From assembly GCA_019310745.1 (NCBI GenBank), contig JAFDDS010000085.1, forward strand, positions 1-5,677: 5,677 bases of DNA. The letters run 5' to 3'. This stretch comes from Deltaproteobacteria bacterium. GTDB taxonomy: Bacteria > Desulfobacterota > DSM-4660 > Desulfatiglandales > B25-G16. The position numbers and the translations under genes were made by a program. Under the pieces are notes generated by a model. The model did no database searches, was not told where the DNA came from, and saw nothing but the letters and a program-made list of their open reading frames with translations. Of this stretch, positions 1 to 5,583 are shown in pieces; the first letter of the stretch is position 1, and each line of letters opens with the position of its first letter.

Positions 1-578
1 TGCGCAAGCGGAAAATACCATCTGCGAGCGGGACGCTTTTTGAAAAACTTGCACGAAAGGCACCCTGCTCTGTGCTTTTTGTCCCAGAGGGAACCATAAC
101 ATGGTTTACTAACATCCTTGTGCCCGTAGATTTTTCGGAAAACTCCCTGGACGCAATGGAGTCGGCAGTGGCACTCGCCAAAATTTCTGAAGGGATAGAG
201 CAAATAACCTGCCTTCATGTATATAGCGTTCCCATGGGATACTACAAGACGGGTAAGAGCTATGATCAGTTTGCTGAGATTATGAAAGGGCATGCTGAGA
301 AGAGCTACGCTCAATTTATCAATAAAATAGATTTAAAGGGCCTCACCGCAGTTCCCCTCTTCCACCTCGAGAAAAAGGCATCGAAGGGCATTGAAGATGT
401 TATTACCACACGTGAACAATGCCTGGTGGTTATCGGTGCACGGGGAAGAAGGGCTGCTGCCGGTGTGCTGCTCGGAAGCGTGGCAGAGCATCTGATTCAT
501 ACGACAACATCTCCCTTGCTTGCCGTAAAGAAGAAGGGAGAAGGAATGAGTATTCTGGATGCATTGCTCAAGCTTTGA
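1..578 (+). CDS. Tandem universal stress protein (UspA family), 5' end outside the window
   Basis: The reading frame is open to the left edge (first full codon at position 3), so the gene starts outside the window; 191 residues are visible. Visible residues 1-30 look like the tail of a first Usp domain: a Gly-Thr at 10-11 followed by a final beta strand (APCSVLFVP). A second, complete Usp domain starts at about residue 36 with the strand NILVPVDFS, whose Asp43 is at the usual nucleotide-contacting place. It ends with the ATP-binding pattern G-2x-G-9x-G-S (Gly145, Gly148, Gly158, Ser159) and the strand SPLLAVK. Usp domains of this class bind ATP and act in the cytoplasm in stress survival; that role is family knowledge. 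A GTG at position 72 could be called as a start, but it lies inside the last strand of the first domain and would cut it, so I reject it. The gene ends in TGA, 60 nt before the acetyltransferase gene. Confidence 0.92.
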   Translation, partial: RKRKIPSASGTLFEKLARKAPCSVLFVPEGTITWFTNILVPVDFSENSLDAMESAVALAKISEGIEQITCLHVYSVPMGYYKTGKSYDQFAEIMKGHAEKSYAQFINKIDLKGLTAVPLFHLEKKASKGIEDVITTREQCLVVIGARGRRAAAGVLLGSVAEHLIHTTTSPLLAVKKKGEGMSILDALLKL

Positions 579-638
579 ACAGAATTACTATGTAGGAGTA
601 TTCAACAGGGCAGTTTTTTTATCACACCACAAACAACA

Positions 639-1154
639 ATGATAACAATTCGTGAAGAGCAGCATCAGGATATACACCCAATTCGTGAGGTAAACATACA
701 GGCCTTCGGTCAAAATCAGGAGGCCAACCTCGTGGATAATATTCGTAAAAGCTCTAATGACCTGATTTCCCTGGTAGCCATTGTCCAGAATACAATCGTT
801 GGCCACATCTTTTTCAGCCCTATAACAATCGAGAGCATAGCAAAAAAAACAATCCGGGGAATGGGACTCGCCCCAATGGCAGTGCTGCCTGCCTTTCAGA
901 GACAGGGAGTTGGCACTGAACTGGTTCAAGACGGCATTGCGCGAGTACGGAAGAAAGGTTTTCCATTCATCATCGTTCTCGGCCATGCTTCCTACTACCC
1001 GAGATTTGGCTTTGAGCCTGCCTCTCATTACAGCATTCGATGCGAGTGGGACGTACCTGATACCGCCTTTATGATATTGCTCCTTAATAAATCTCAGATG
1101 CGTGAGAGTGCAGGCCTCGCTCGATATCTGCCAGAATTCGCTGAAGCAATGTAA
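639..1154 (+). CDS. GNAT family N-acetyltransferase, YhbS-like (COG3153 type)
   Basis: This is a 171-residue protein of single GNAT-domain length. The N-terminus (ITIREEQHQDIHPIREV, then QAF) is the usual first strand and helix. Motif A, which binds the acetyl-CoA pyrophosphate, is visible at residues 77-93 (LAPMAVLP, then QRQGVGT, matching Q/R-x-x-G-x-G/A). The segment at 113-129 (VLGHASYYPRFGFEPAS) carries the Y-x-RFGF signature typical of YhbS-like members. The family transfers acetyl from acetyl-CoA to an amine; the acceptor cannot be read from sequence. The ATG at 639 is chosen because the conserved N-terminal strand begins there. It has no Shine-Dalgarno sequence close by: the nearest purine run (AGGAG, 595-599) is about 39 nt away. 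The frame stays open upstream without a better start. It may be cotranscribed with the stress protein gene ahead of it. A 146-residue antisense frame across it is a shadow. Confidence 0.88.
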   Translation: MITIREEQHQDIHPIREVNIQAFGQNQEANLVDNIRKSSNDLISLVAIVQNTIVGHIFFSPITIESIAKKTIRGMGLAPMAVLPAFQRQGVGTELVQDGIARVRKKGFPFIIVLGHASYYPRFGFEPASHYSIRCEWDVPDTAFMILLLNKSQMRESAGLARYLPEFAEAM

Positions 1155-1196
1155 ACCACCCTCCTCCCCTATCTTAATGGCTATGAGCTACGCTTG

Positions 1197-1246
1197 CCCT
1201 GTGAAATTGCGAAGCAAAGGTTCAAAACGAACCTATTTCACTAGGG
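1197..1246. repeat. Palindromic structured element 1 (bulged outer stem, two inner hairpins)
   Basis: The outer arms CCCTGTGAAAT (1197-1207) and ATTTCACTAGGG (1235-1246) pair over 11 bp with a single bulged T at 1242. Inside are two hairpins: TGC-gaa-GCA (1208-1216) and AGGTTC-aaaac-GAACCT (1218-1234). The second abuts the right outer arm directly, so the fold is a compact three-way junction. The outer stem closely matches the stems at 2665-2748, including the bulged T at the same place, and the right arm plus flank matches 2737-2750 at 13 of 14 positions. It could be a miniature repeat, an RNA structure or a processing site. There is no T-run after it, so a plain intrinsic terminator is unlikely. 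Confidence 0.72.
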
Positions 1247-1250
1247 AGCT

Positions 1251-1274
1251 GTGAGCATATTTTTTACAGCTCAC
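1251..1274. promoter_or_regulatory. Possible operator palindrome upstream of the MFS gene
   Basis: GTGAGC (1251-1256) and GCTCAC (1269-1274) are perfect inverted repeats 12 nt apart. An overlapping alternative pairs GAGCTGT (1246-1252) with ACAGCTC (1266-1272). The T-rich run lies in the loop, not after the stem, which argues against a terminator. The dyad covers the candidate -35 hexamer, as a repressor site would. This is an inference from position and symmetry only; no regulator is encoded next to it. Confidence 0.3.
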
Positions 1275-1290
1275 GGAAGTCAAATAAAAT
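1263..1290 (+). promoter_or_regulatory. Candidate sigma-70 type promoter for the MFS gene
   Basis: A -35-like TTTACA (1263-1268) and a -10-like TAAAAT (1285-1290) are 16 nt apart, each one base off consensus. Transcription would begin near 1297, giving a leader of about 30 nt to the TTG start at 1327. AT-rich sequence yields such matches by chance fairly often, so this is only a candidate. Confidence 0.35.
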
Positions 1291-1314
1291 GTCGCGCATG
1301 AAATAGAATTGCTC

Positions 1315-1320
1315 AAGGAG
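1315..1320 (+). promoter_or_regulatory. Ribosome binding site that decides the MFS start
   Basis: AAGGAG lies 6 nt before the in-frame TTG at 1327. It falls inside the coding sequence if the upstream in-frame TTG at 1309 is used, and that codon has no comparable site before it. This favours 1327 as the start. Confidence 0.65.
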
Positions 1321-1326
1321 TGGGTA

Positions 1327-2532
1327 TTGACTGATACATCACAAAACCAACATCAAGAGAACTCATTTTCCAGATTAGCCTGGAAAGCAGGAGCAGCCAC
1401 GTTATGCCGTCTCGTCCTCAATACGGCTCGACGTTTTGCCTATCCCTTTGCTCCTGCGTTAAGCCGGGGGCTGGGAGTTCACTTAACCGCAGTTACATCC
1501 TTAATCGCAATCAATCAGGCGACAAGTATCATTGGCATCTTTTTTGGGCCTCTGGCGGATCGTTTTGGCTATCGGTTTATGATGCTCGCCGGTCTTGTAA
1601 TGCTCGTCGTAGGCATGCTTATAGGAGGTTTTTTACCCTTCTACAGTGTTATCCTGCTGGCCTTTTTTTTAGCGGGGCTGGCAAAAACTATGTTTGATCC
1701 TGCCCTGCAGGCGTATGTGGGTGAACGAGTACCTTTTCAAAAACGAGGGCTGGTTATTGGCCTTCTCGAGTTTAGCTGGGCAGGAAGCACCCTTGTAGGA
1801 ATCCCTGCAATTGCGCTTCTCATTGATCGGCTGGGGTGGCGTGCCCCCTTTTTCGTCTTAGGTGGATTGGGGATTTTCGGCATACTCTCTCTCGTAATCC
1901 TTATACCCAGAGATACAAGAAGAACGGATGCCCATCACAACTCTCCGAGTGTGCTGAATGCCATACAACAACTCGTCAAACAACGGGCACCATTAGGCAC
2001 CCTCGGCTTTGCGCTTTTATTTGGCATTGCCAATGACAATCTTTTTGTCGTGTATGGGGCGTGGCTTGAGGAATCATTCAGCCTGAGTATTGTCGCCCTG
2101 GGAGTGGGAACAAGCATAATTGGAGCGGCTGAATTATTAGGGGAAACGCTGACCGCTTCTTTTGGCGACCGGCTGGGATTAAAGCGCTCCATCATTTTTG
2201 GCATTATTCTCTCTATGATGTGCTACGTGATATTACCCTTCTCATCTCAAACCTTGCCCCGTGCCTTTATGAGCCTGTTTGTTCTGTTTTTAGTCTTTGA
2301 ATTTACCATTGTCTCGTCGTTATCTCTGTCTACAGAATTGTTACCCACATCGCGAGCTACAATGATGTCTGGTTTCTTTGCAGCAGCTGGTTTAGGACGC
2401 GTCATCGGTTCATTAATAGGAGGCCATATATGGCTGGCAGGGGGGATACTGGCAACCGGTCTTGTATCAGGAGTAATTTGTGTAGTGGCGCTCGTATCTT
2501 TTGTGTGGGGATTACAAGGGCGGCTTCGATAA
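1327..2532 (+). CDS. Major facilitator superfamily (MFS) transporter, 12 predicted membrane segments
   Basis: With the TTG start at 1327 (AAGGAG 6 nt upstream) the protein has 401 residues, the usual length for a 12-TM MFS carrier. The first 20 residues are polar and cytoplasmic. Signature motif A is clear in the loop after TM2 (GPLADRFGYRF, residues 74-84), and a weaker copy, GDRLGLKR (280-287), sits at the matching place in the second half, as expected from the internal duplication. Residue 169 onward (LGWRAPFFVLGG) matches the conserved segment at about TM6, followed by a polar central loop at about 195-222. It most resembles the broad arabinose-efflux-like group of proton-driven exporters; the substrate cannot be assigned. 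The gene is likely transcribed alone from a promoter in the gap before it, and it is flanked by two related palindromic elements (1197-1246 and 2665-2748). The start could be 1309, which would add 6 residues. Confidence 0.92.
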   Translation: MTDTSQNQHQENSFSRLAWKAGAATLCRLVLNTARRFAYPFAPALSRGLGVHLTAVTSLIAINQATSIIGIFFGPLADRFGYRFMMLAGLVMLVVGMLIGGFLPFYSVILLAFFLAGLAKTMFDPALQAYVGERVPFQKRGLVIGLLEFSWAGSTLVGIPAIALLIDRLGWRAPFFVLGGLGIFGILSLVILIPRDTRRTDAHHNSPSVLNAIQQLVKQRAPLGTLGFALLFGIANDNLFVVYGAWLEESFSLSIVALGVGTSIIGAAELLGETLTASFGDRLGLKRSIIFGIILSMMCYVILPFSSQTLPRAFMSLFVLFLVFEFTIVSSLSLSTELLPTSRATMMSGFFAAAGLGRVIGSLIGGHIWLAGGILATGLVSGVICVVALVSFVWGLQGRLR

Positions 2533-2561
2533 ACTCTGTTTTTGACAGGCATTACACTCAT

Positions 2562-2645
2562 CCCGTAACCCGCAACCCACAACTCGTAACACGTAACCCA
2601 CAACTCGTAACCCGTAACCCGCAACCCGCAACCCGCACCTCGCAA
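2562..2645. repeat. Twelve-unit heptanucleotide tandem repeat (consensus CCCGYAA), G-quadruplex pattern on the minus strand
   Basis: Twelve units of exactly 7 bp run without a break in register; variants are CCCGTAA, CCCGCAA, CCCACAA, CTCGTAA, CACGTAA, CCCGCAC and CTCGCAA. A higher-order 21-bp period is visible: the 14-mer at 2576-2589 recurs exactly at 2597-2610. Four consecutive CCC runs at 2611-2634, each separated by 4 nt, give a G3-N4 four-run G-quadruplex pattern on the minus strand. The array begins 29 nt after the MFS stop codon. Open frames through it, such as a minus-strand frame with repeated VTGYELWV-like peptides, are by-products of the repeat and not genes. Confidence 0.95.
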
Positions 2646-2664
2646 CTCAAATTTCCTATTTTTA

Positions 2665-2748
2665 CCCCGTGAAATTTACTCTTGTAACAGCTAAGTTTAC
2701 CCCGTTAAATCCTCAAAGGCTATTTAACTGGGGCGTATTTCACTGGGG
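2665..2748. repeat. Palindromic structured element 2 (two nested bulged stems)
   Basis: The outer arms CCCCGTGAAAT (2665-2675) and ATTTCACTGGGG (2737-2748) pair over 11 bp with a bulged T at 2744. The inner arms CCCCGTTAAAT (2700-2710) and ATTTAACTGGGG (2722-2733) pair over 11 bp with a bulged T at 2729. The inner loop holds CCT-caa-AGG (2711-2719), and between the left arms is TTAC-tctt-GTAA (2676-2687 region). Viewed as direct repeats, the left arms are a 15-mer (2661-2675 and 2696-2710) with one mismatch, and the right arms are abutting 15-mers (2722-2736, 2737-2751) with two. It lies between two convergent genes and could act on transcripts from both sides, but it lacks a T-run on either strand. 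Confidence 0.82.
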
Positions 2749-2757
2749 AGTTATATA

Positions 2758-2778
2758 CTATCAGCTATCAGCTATCAG
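2758..2778. repeat. Three tandem copies of CTATCAG overlapping a gene end
   Basis: Three perfect 7-bp units run from 2758 to 2778. The last unit contains the stop codon of the minus-strand gene (TCA at 2775-2777, read as TGA), which is followed in frame by a second stop, TAG. The unit length equals that of the array at 2562-2645 but the sequence is unrelated. Confidence 0.9.
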
Positions 2779-3503
2779 CTAAAAGGAGGGCGCACATCGC
2801 ATCGTATGTCCCCATATAAATCGTGGAATTTTATCTCCTTTACCGCTGTCATAATTCCCGCTATTATGGCTTCAAAGCGTGGAATGCCCCCTTGTGCGGG
2901 AGCCCCTTTGTGCTCTTTATGATCTTTTTGTGGAATTGTACCTGCCTCATCTCGAATTACAGTTTCCGCTCGAGCATGAATCATCTCAAATTGTTCCTTT
3001 GACATTTTTCTCAGGCCTTTTTTATTCCATTCATCAAAATAGAGTCCAAAGTGTCGCAATACATAATCTCTGCTCTGTTTCTTTGCCCACTCATAGCCAA
3101 TTCGGCAGCCCTCTGATTCAGCAATGGCCGTATCGTATCGATAGGCTTCCAGTTCCTCTTCAAAGCCCCATTTGATCAACAGGTCCTCAGCCTTTTTTTC
3201 AACCACTTCTGCATCTCCCTCGCCGTCCACATACCGTGCTATCTCATAGGCTATCGTGTAAATGAGCTGGTGTTCGGGCTCCATAAGCAACTTTGTATTG
3301 AGGTACACCAGCCTCTTCACCGGCTCATCAAACTTGTATCGCACTACGCAGTGGACAAAAAGATCATCACCGGCCAGTATCGTAAACCCCGTATCTTTAC
3401 GGAGTTTCTCTACTACCTCTTTCGGCAATCGCTTAAGCACCTTTTCTATATGGGGATAGAAGCGCGAATCACAGTGCTTGAATTGTTGGATGATTTGCTC
3501 CAT
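2775..3503 (-). CDS. Unrecognised soluble protein with a degenerate zincin-like (HExxH-type) segment
   Basis: I do not recognise a named family. From the ATG at 3501-3503 the protein has 242 residues, with no signal peptide or membrane segment. That start is chosen because GGGAGG (rc of 3508-3513) lies 4 nt upstream; an ATG 6 codons earlier lacks a good site. Residues 64-90 (RLVYLNTKLL, then PEHQLIYTIAYEIAR) followed by EKKAEDLLIKWGF (102-114) have the layout of small metallopeptidase-like proteins, in which a strand, a helix with HExxH and a downstream Glu follow in order. Here the helix reads Y86-E87-I-A-R90, so both zinc-binding histidines are replaced. This suggests a catalytically dead member and is an inference. 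Residues 127-170 are rich in aromatic and charged residues (GYEWAKKQ, HFGLYFDEWN). After about residue 188 a low-complexity tail (KDHKEHKG) appears, and the stop codon lies in the CTATCAG repeats, so the C-terminus may be eroded or extended. It follows the iron-sulfur gene by 109 nt. Confidence 0.82.
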   Translation of the reverse strand: MEQIIQQFKHCDSRFYPHIEKVLKRLPKEVVEKLRKDTGFTILAGDDLFVHCVVRYKFDEPVKRLVYLNTKLLMEPEHQLIYTIAYEIARYVDGEGDAEVVEKKAEDLLIKWGFEEELEAYRYDTAIAESEGCRIGYEWAKKQSRDYVLRHFGLYFDEWNKKGLRKMSKEQFEMIHARAETVIRDEAGTIPQKDHKEHKGAPAQGGIPRFEAIIAGIMTAVKEIKFHDLYGDIRCDVRPPFS

Positions 3504-3612
3504 GTTCCCTCCCATATGCATCTATTTTTTTTCCATGATTCTTTCGAGTATTTCTCTCCTTCGCTTATAGCTCCAGAAAATAAGGCCACAGAAACGAAAT
3601 AGCCTTCCGCAT

Positions 3613-4854
3613 TTAATGTACAAGCGCATCTGCTACCATGGATGAGAGAAATTTCACTTCCATGCCCATTTTGTAATGGTCATTTAAATTACTGAGTTGC
3701 GTATGGCAGTTCTCACAGGCGGTGGTAAGGATTGTCGCGCCAGTTTCTTTGACCTGATCAGCTTTTACCTTTGATGATTTCATTCTGAAATCCAATGTAT
3801 CTTCACCAAGGGCAACCAAGCCTCCTCCACCTCCACAGCACCAGTTATATCTCGGATCAGGTGACATCTCACGGAAATCATCGGTGAGATGCGCGAGAAT
3901 AAAGCGAGGATCATCAAAAATGCCTCCATTTCGTGCGATCTGACATGGGTCATGGTAGGTAACACCGTTTTTGAATGTTGCCTTGTTAAGGGTAATTCGG
4001 CCCTCTCTGATGTAGCGGGCATGAACCTCAGTAATTGATGAGACTGTGAAAGGTTGCCCCCCTGATACCTCCTTCATCACACGATAGGCGGTTCCGCATT
4101 CACAAATGCACACCTCCTTTACCTTGAGCCTTTTTGCTTCATTAATGATTCGGTCTAAAATAAGTTTTGTTTTGGTGGGATCCCCCACAAATGCGCCAAA
4201 ATTGACCGCCTCAAAGAAGCTCAAGGTCCAGTTTTCACCTGCGGCATTAAAGATAGCTGCTGCGGGGACAATCGAGTGAGCCCCTGCCAGGGCTACATAG
4301 AGAAGATCCGCACCCTCTACGCCAACCGGTATAGCAGTCTTACCCGCCTCAATCTTCCACTTCTTGACAACGTCAGCTTCCAGGTTGCTCACGCCTGCCA
4401 GAAATCCCTCCTTAAAAACCTCGATGGATTTCCCTTTTTCAACGGACATATCTGCAAGCATGGTAAGAATTTCAGGCTCCGCATTGGCACCTATAAGGAG
4501 AACCTTGGCAATAGACATAAGCATCTGGGTATCAATTCCAAACGGGCAATAGAGCATACAGCGCCTGCACACGGTACATGAGTAGGCAGCCTCATACAGC
4601 TCCTCTAACACCATATCGGTCAATTCCTTTGCCTCACCCACTGATGGCCATAGCTTACCCCGCCCTTTGAAGTATTTTGTGTAAATCCTGCGCACGATTT
4701 CATGGCGGTAGGCTGCAATGTACTTGACATTCCCCATGGATGCATATACGTGACATGCCTCTACACAGAGCCCGCACCTGGTGCAGGTTTCTAAATAAAA
4801 CCTCATGGCCTCATTCAGTTTGTCCTTGAAGAGTGTAATCAGTGTATCTATCAC
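3613..4854 (-). CDS. HdrD/DsrK/HmcF-like iron-sulfur protein (two 4Fe-4S clusters plus CCG domain)
   Basis: This is a 413-residue cytoplasmic-type protein without membrane segments. Two ferredoxin-type clusters are bound by C24-x2-C27-x2-C30-x3-C34 and C93-x2-C96-x2-C99-x3-C103-P. The C-terminal part has a full CCG cysteine set: C304 (HDPC), C339-C340 (NWCCGGGGG), and C380-x2-C383 (ACENC), which in heterodisulfide-reductase-like enzymes holds the non-cubane catalytic cluster. The first CCG half keeps only C249, C251 and C253 (CICECG) next to the FNAAGENWTLS segment typical of DsrK/HmcF/TmcB proteins. In that family the protein takes electrons from, or gives them to, a membrane cytochrome b and acts on a thiol/disulfide-type partner. 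The gene begins 17 nt after the stop of the cytochrome b gene. The start is a GTG at 4852-4854 with only a weak ribosome site; an in-frame TAA lies 18 nt upstream. The length (413) is closer to HmcF than to the longer DsrK. Confidence 0.92.
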   Translation of the reverse strand: MIDTLITLFKDKLNEAMRFYLETCTRCGLCVEACHVYASMGNVKYIAAYRHEIVRRIYTKYFKGRGKLWPSVGEAKELTDMVLEELYEAAYSCTVCRRCMLYCPFGIDTQMLMSIAKVLLIGANAEPEILTMLADMSVEKGKSIEVFKEGFLAGVSNLEADVVKKWKIEAGKTAIPVGVEGADLLYVALAGAHSIVPAAAIFNAAGENWTLSFFEAVNFGAFVGDPTKTKLILDRIINEAKRLKVKEVCICECGTAYRVMKEVSGGQPFTVSSITEVHARYIREGRITLNKATFKNGVTYHDPCQIARNGGIFDDPRFILAHLTDDFREMSPDPRYNWCCGGGGGLVALGEDTLDFRMKSSKVKADQVKETGATILTTACENCHTQLSNLNDHYKMGMEVKFLSSMVADALVH

Positions 4855-4872
4855 GTGTGTCCGTATCCATAG

Positions 4873-5583
4873 TTAGCCTCGTCGCAATTTATTCATTGGC
4901 AGGGATAAAAAAGAATGCATGAGCTGACTGAATGGAAAGAACATGAGAAACAGATTTGCGAAAAACACATGCAAAACCAGCATAAAGGAGTGCCCTGATT
5001 CGGTTATTTCAGAGGGCAATGCAGGCTTCAGGTACGCCAGATTCAAAAGATATGTCCTGTAATCCTCAACAGAGAGATTCCCATACTCATACCACCTTCG
5101 CGCCCAATCCATCTGGCTGCCGAAAAAGATGGTGAGAAACAGCAAAATAAGAAGATAGTAGTCTTCAGGAATGGAAAGTTCTCTGATGGGAGATGCAAAT
5201 CGCCTGAAAAGAAAAAATAGGATACACACAGTAAGAATCAGTCCAACAAACCCCCTGCCCAGAAACACTTCATGGGGAATAATCTGAAACACAGTGAAGT
5301 CCCCAATTAGCTCAAGGTGCCCAATAATGAGAAGAAGAAAACAGATATGAAAGAGCATCAAAAAAACCCAGAAAACCGGGTTGTGTTTCCTTACAGTGGG
5401 GAGAAGAAAGGTATCATACAGGGCTAAGAGCCATGGATGTCTTTTTTCGGGGTAAATCTGTAACGTGAAGGGATTCTTCGGTTCCCGAAATATCTTCACA
5501 AGGCGTAGCACGATACCTGCAACAAACACTGTAAAGGCAACGTATACCATTGGTATGAGGATAATATAGTACACTGTGTGCAT
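4873..5583 (-). CDS. NarI-like di-heme cytochrome b membrane subunit (DsrM/HmcE/TmcC type)
   Basis: From the ATG at 5581-5583 the protein has 236 residues and five hydrophobic segments, at about 5-28, 70-93, 108-127, 141-158 and 199-221, the layout of the nitrate reductase gamma (NarI) family. Four histidines stand at the heme-ligand places: H79 and H89 in segment 2 (10 apart) and H205 and H223 in and after segment 5 (18 apart). These are the spacings of the E. coli NarI ligands H56/H66 and H187/H205. It should bind two hemes b and exchange electrons with menaquinone. The start is chosen for the purine-rich AAGGAAGG-type site (5593-5600) 9 nt upstream and because segment 1 begins at once; a GTG at 5617-5619 would add 12 polar residues. 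It is the first gene of the pair with the iron-sulfur subunit. The size fits HmcE better than DsrM. The 94 nt to the window edge show no gene I can support. Confidence 0.9.
   Translation of the reverse strand: MHTVYYIILIPMVYVAFTVFVAGIVLRLVKIFREPKNPFTLQIYPEKRHPWLLALYDTFLLPTVRKHNPVFWVFLMLFHICFLLLIIGHLELIGDFTVFQIIPHEVFLGRGFVGLILTVCILFFLFRRFASPIRELSIPEDYYLLILLFLTIFFGSQMDWARRWYEYGNLSVEDYRTYLLNLAYLKPALPSEITESGHSFMLVLHVFFANLFLMFFPFSQLMHSFLSLPMNKLRRG

Noticed and set aside
72..578. A separate 168-residue single-domain stress protein starting at GTG 72
   Set aside because: The frame is open to the window edge and the GTG lies inside the last strand of a preceding Usp domain, so it is internal to a longer tandem-domain gene.
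588..1028. A 146-residue minus-strand frame
   Set aside because: It is antisense to a clear GNAT gene, has no recognisable domain, and its composition fits a shadow frame.
1246..1272. GAGCTGT/ACAGCTC hairpin as a terminator of the acetyltransferase gene
   Set aside because: The T-run is in the 13-nt loop and not after the stem, so it does not have intrinsic terminator form.
2542..2547. TTGACA after the MFS gene as a -35 box
   Set aside because: No -10-like hexamer lies 16-18 nt downstream; the heptamer array occupies that place.
2247..2645. A 132-residue minus-strand frame with repetitive VTGYELWV-like peptides
   Set aside because: The repeats are the translated heptamer array and the rest is antisense to the MFS gene.
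2562..2645. CRISPR array
   Set aside because: Units are 7 bp and contiguous with no spacers.
2430..2672. An 80-residue plus-strand frame running through the heptamer array
   Set aside because: It starts out of frame inside the MFS gene and its second half is translated repeat (TRNPQLV).
3565..3612. A 15-codon minus-strand frame (MRKAISFLWPYFLEL) starting directly after the iron-sulfur gene stop
   Set aside because: It has no ribosome binding site and is too short to support; a hydrophobic 15-mer can occur by chance in AT-rich DNA.
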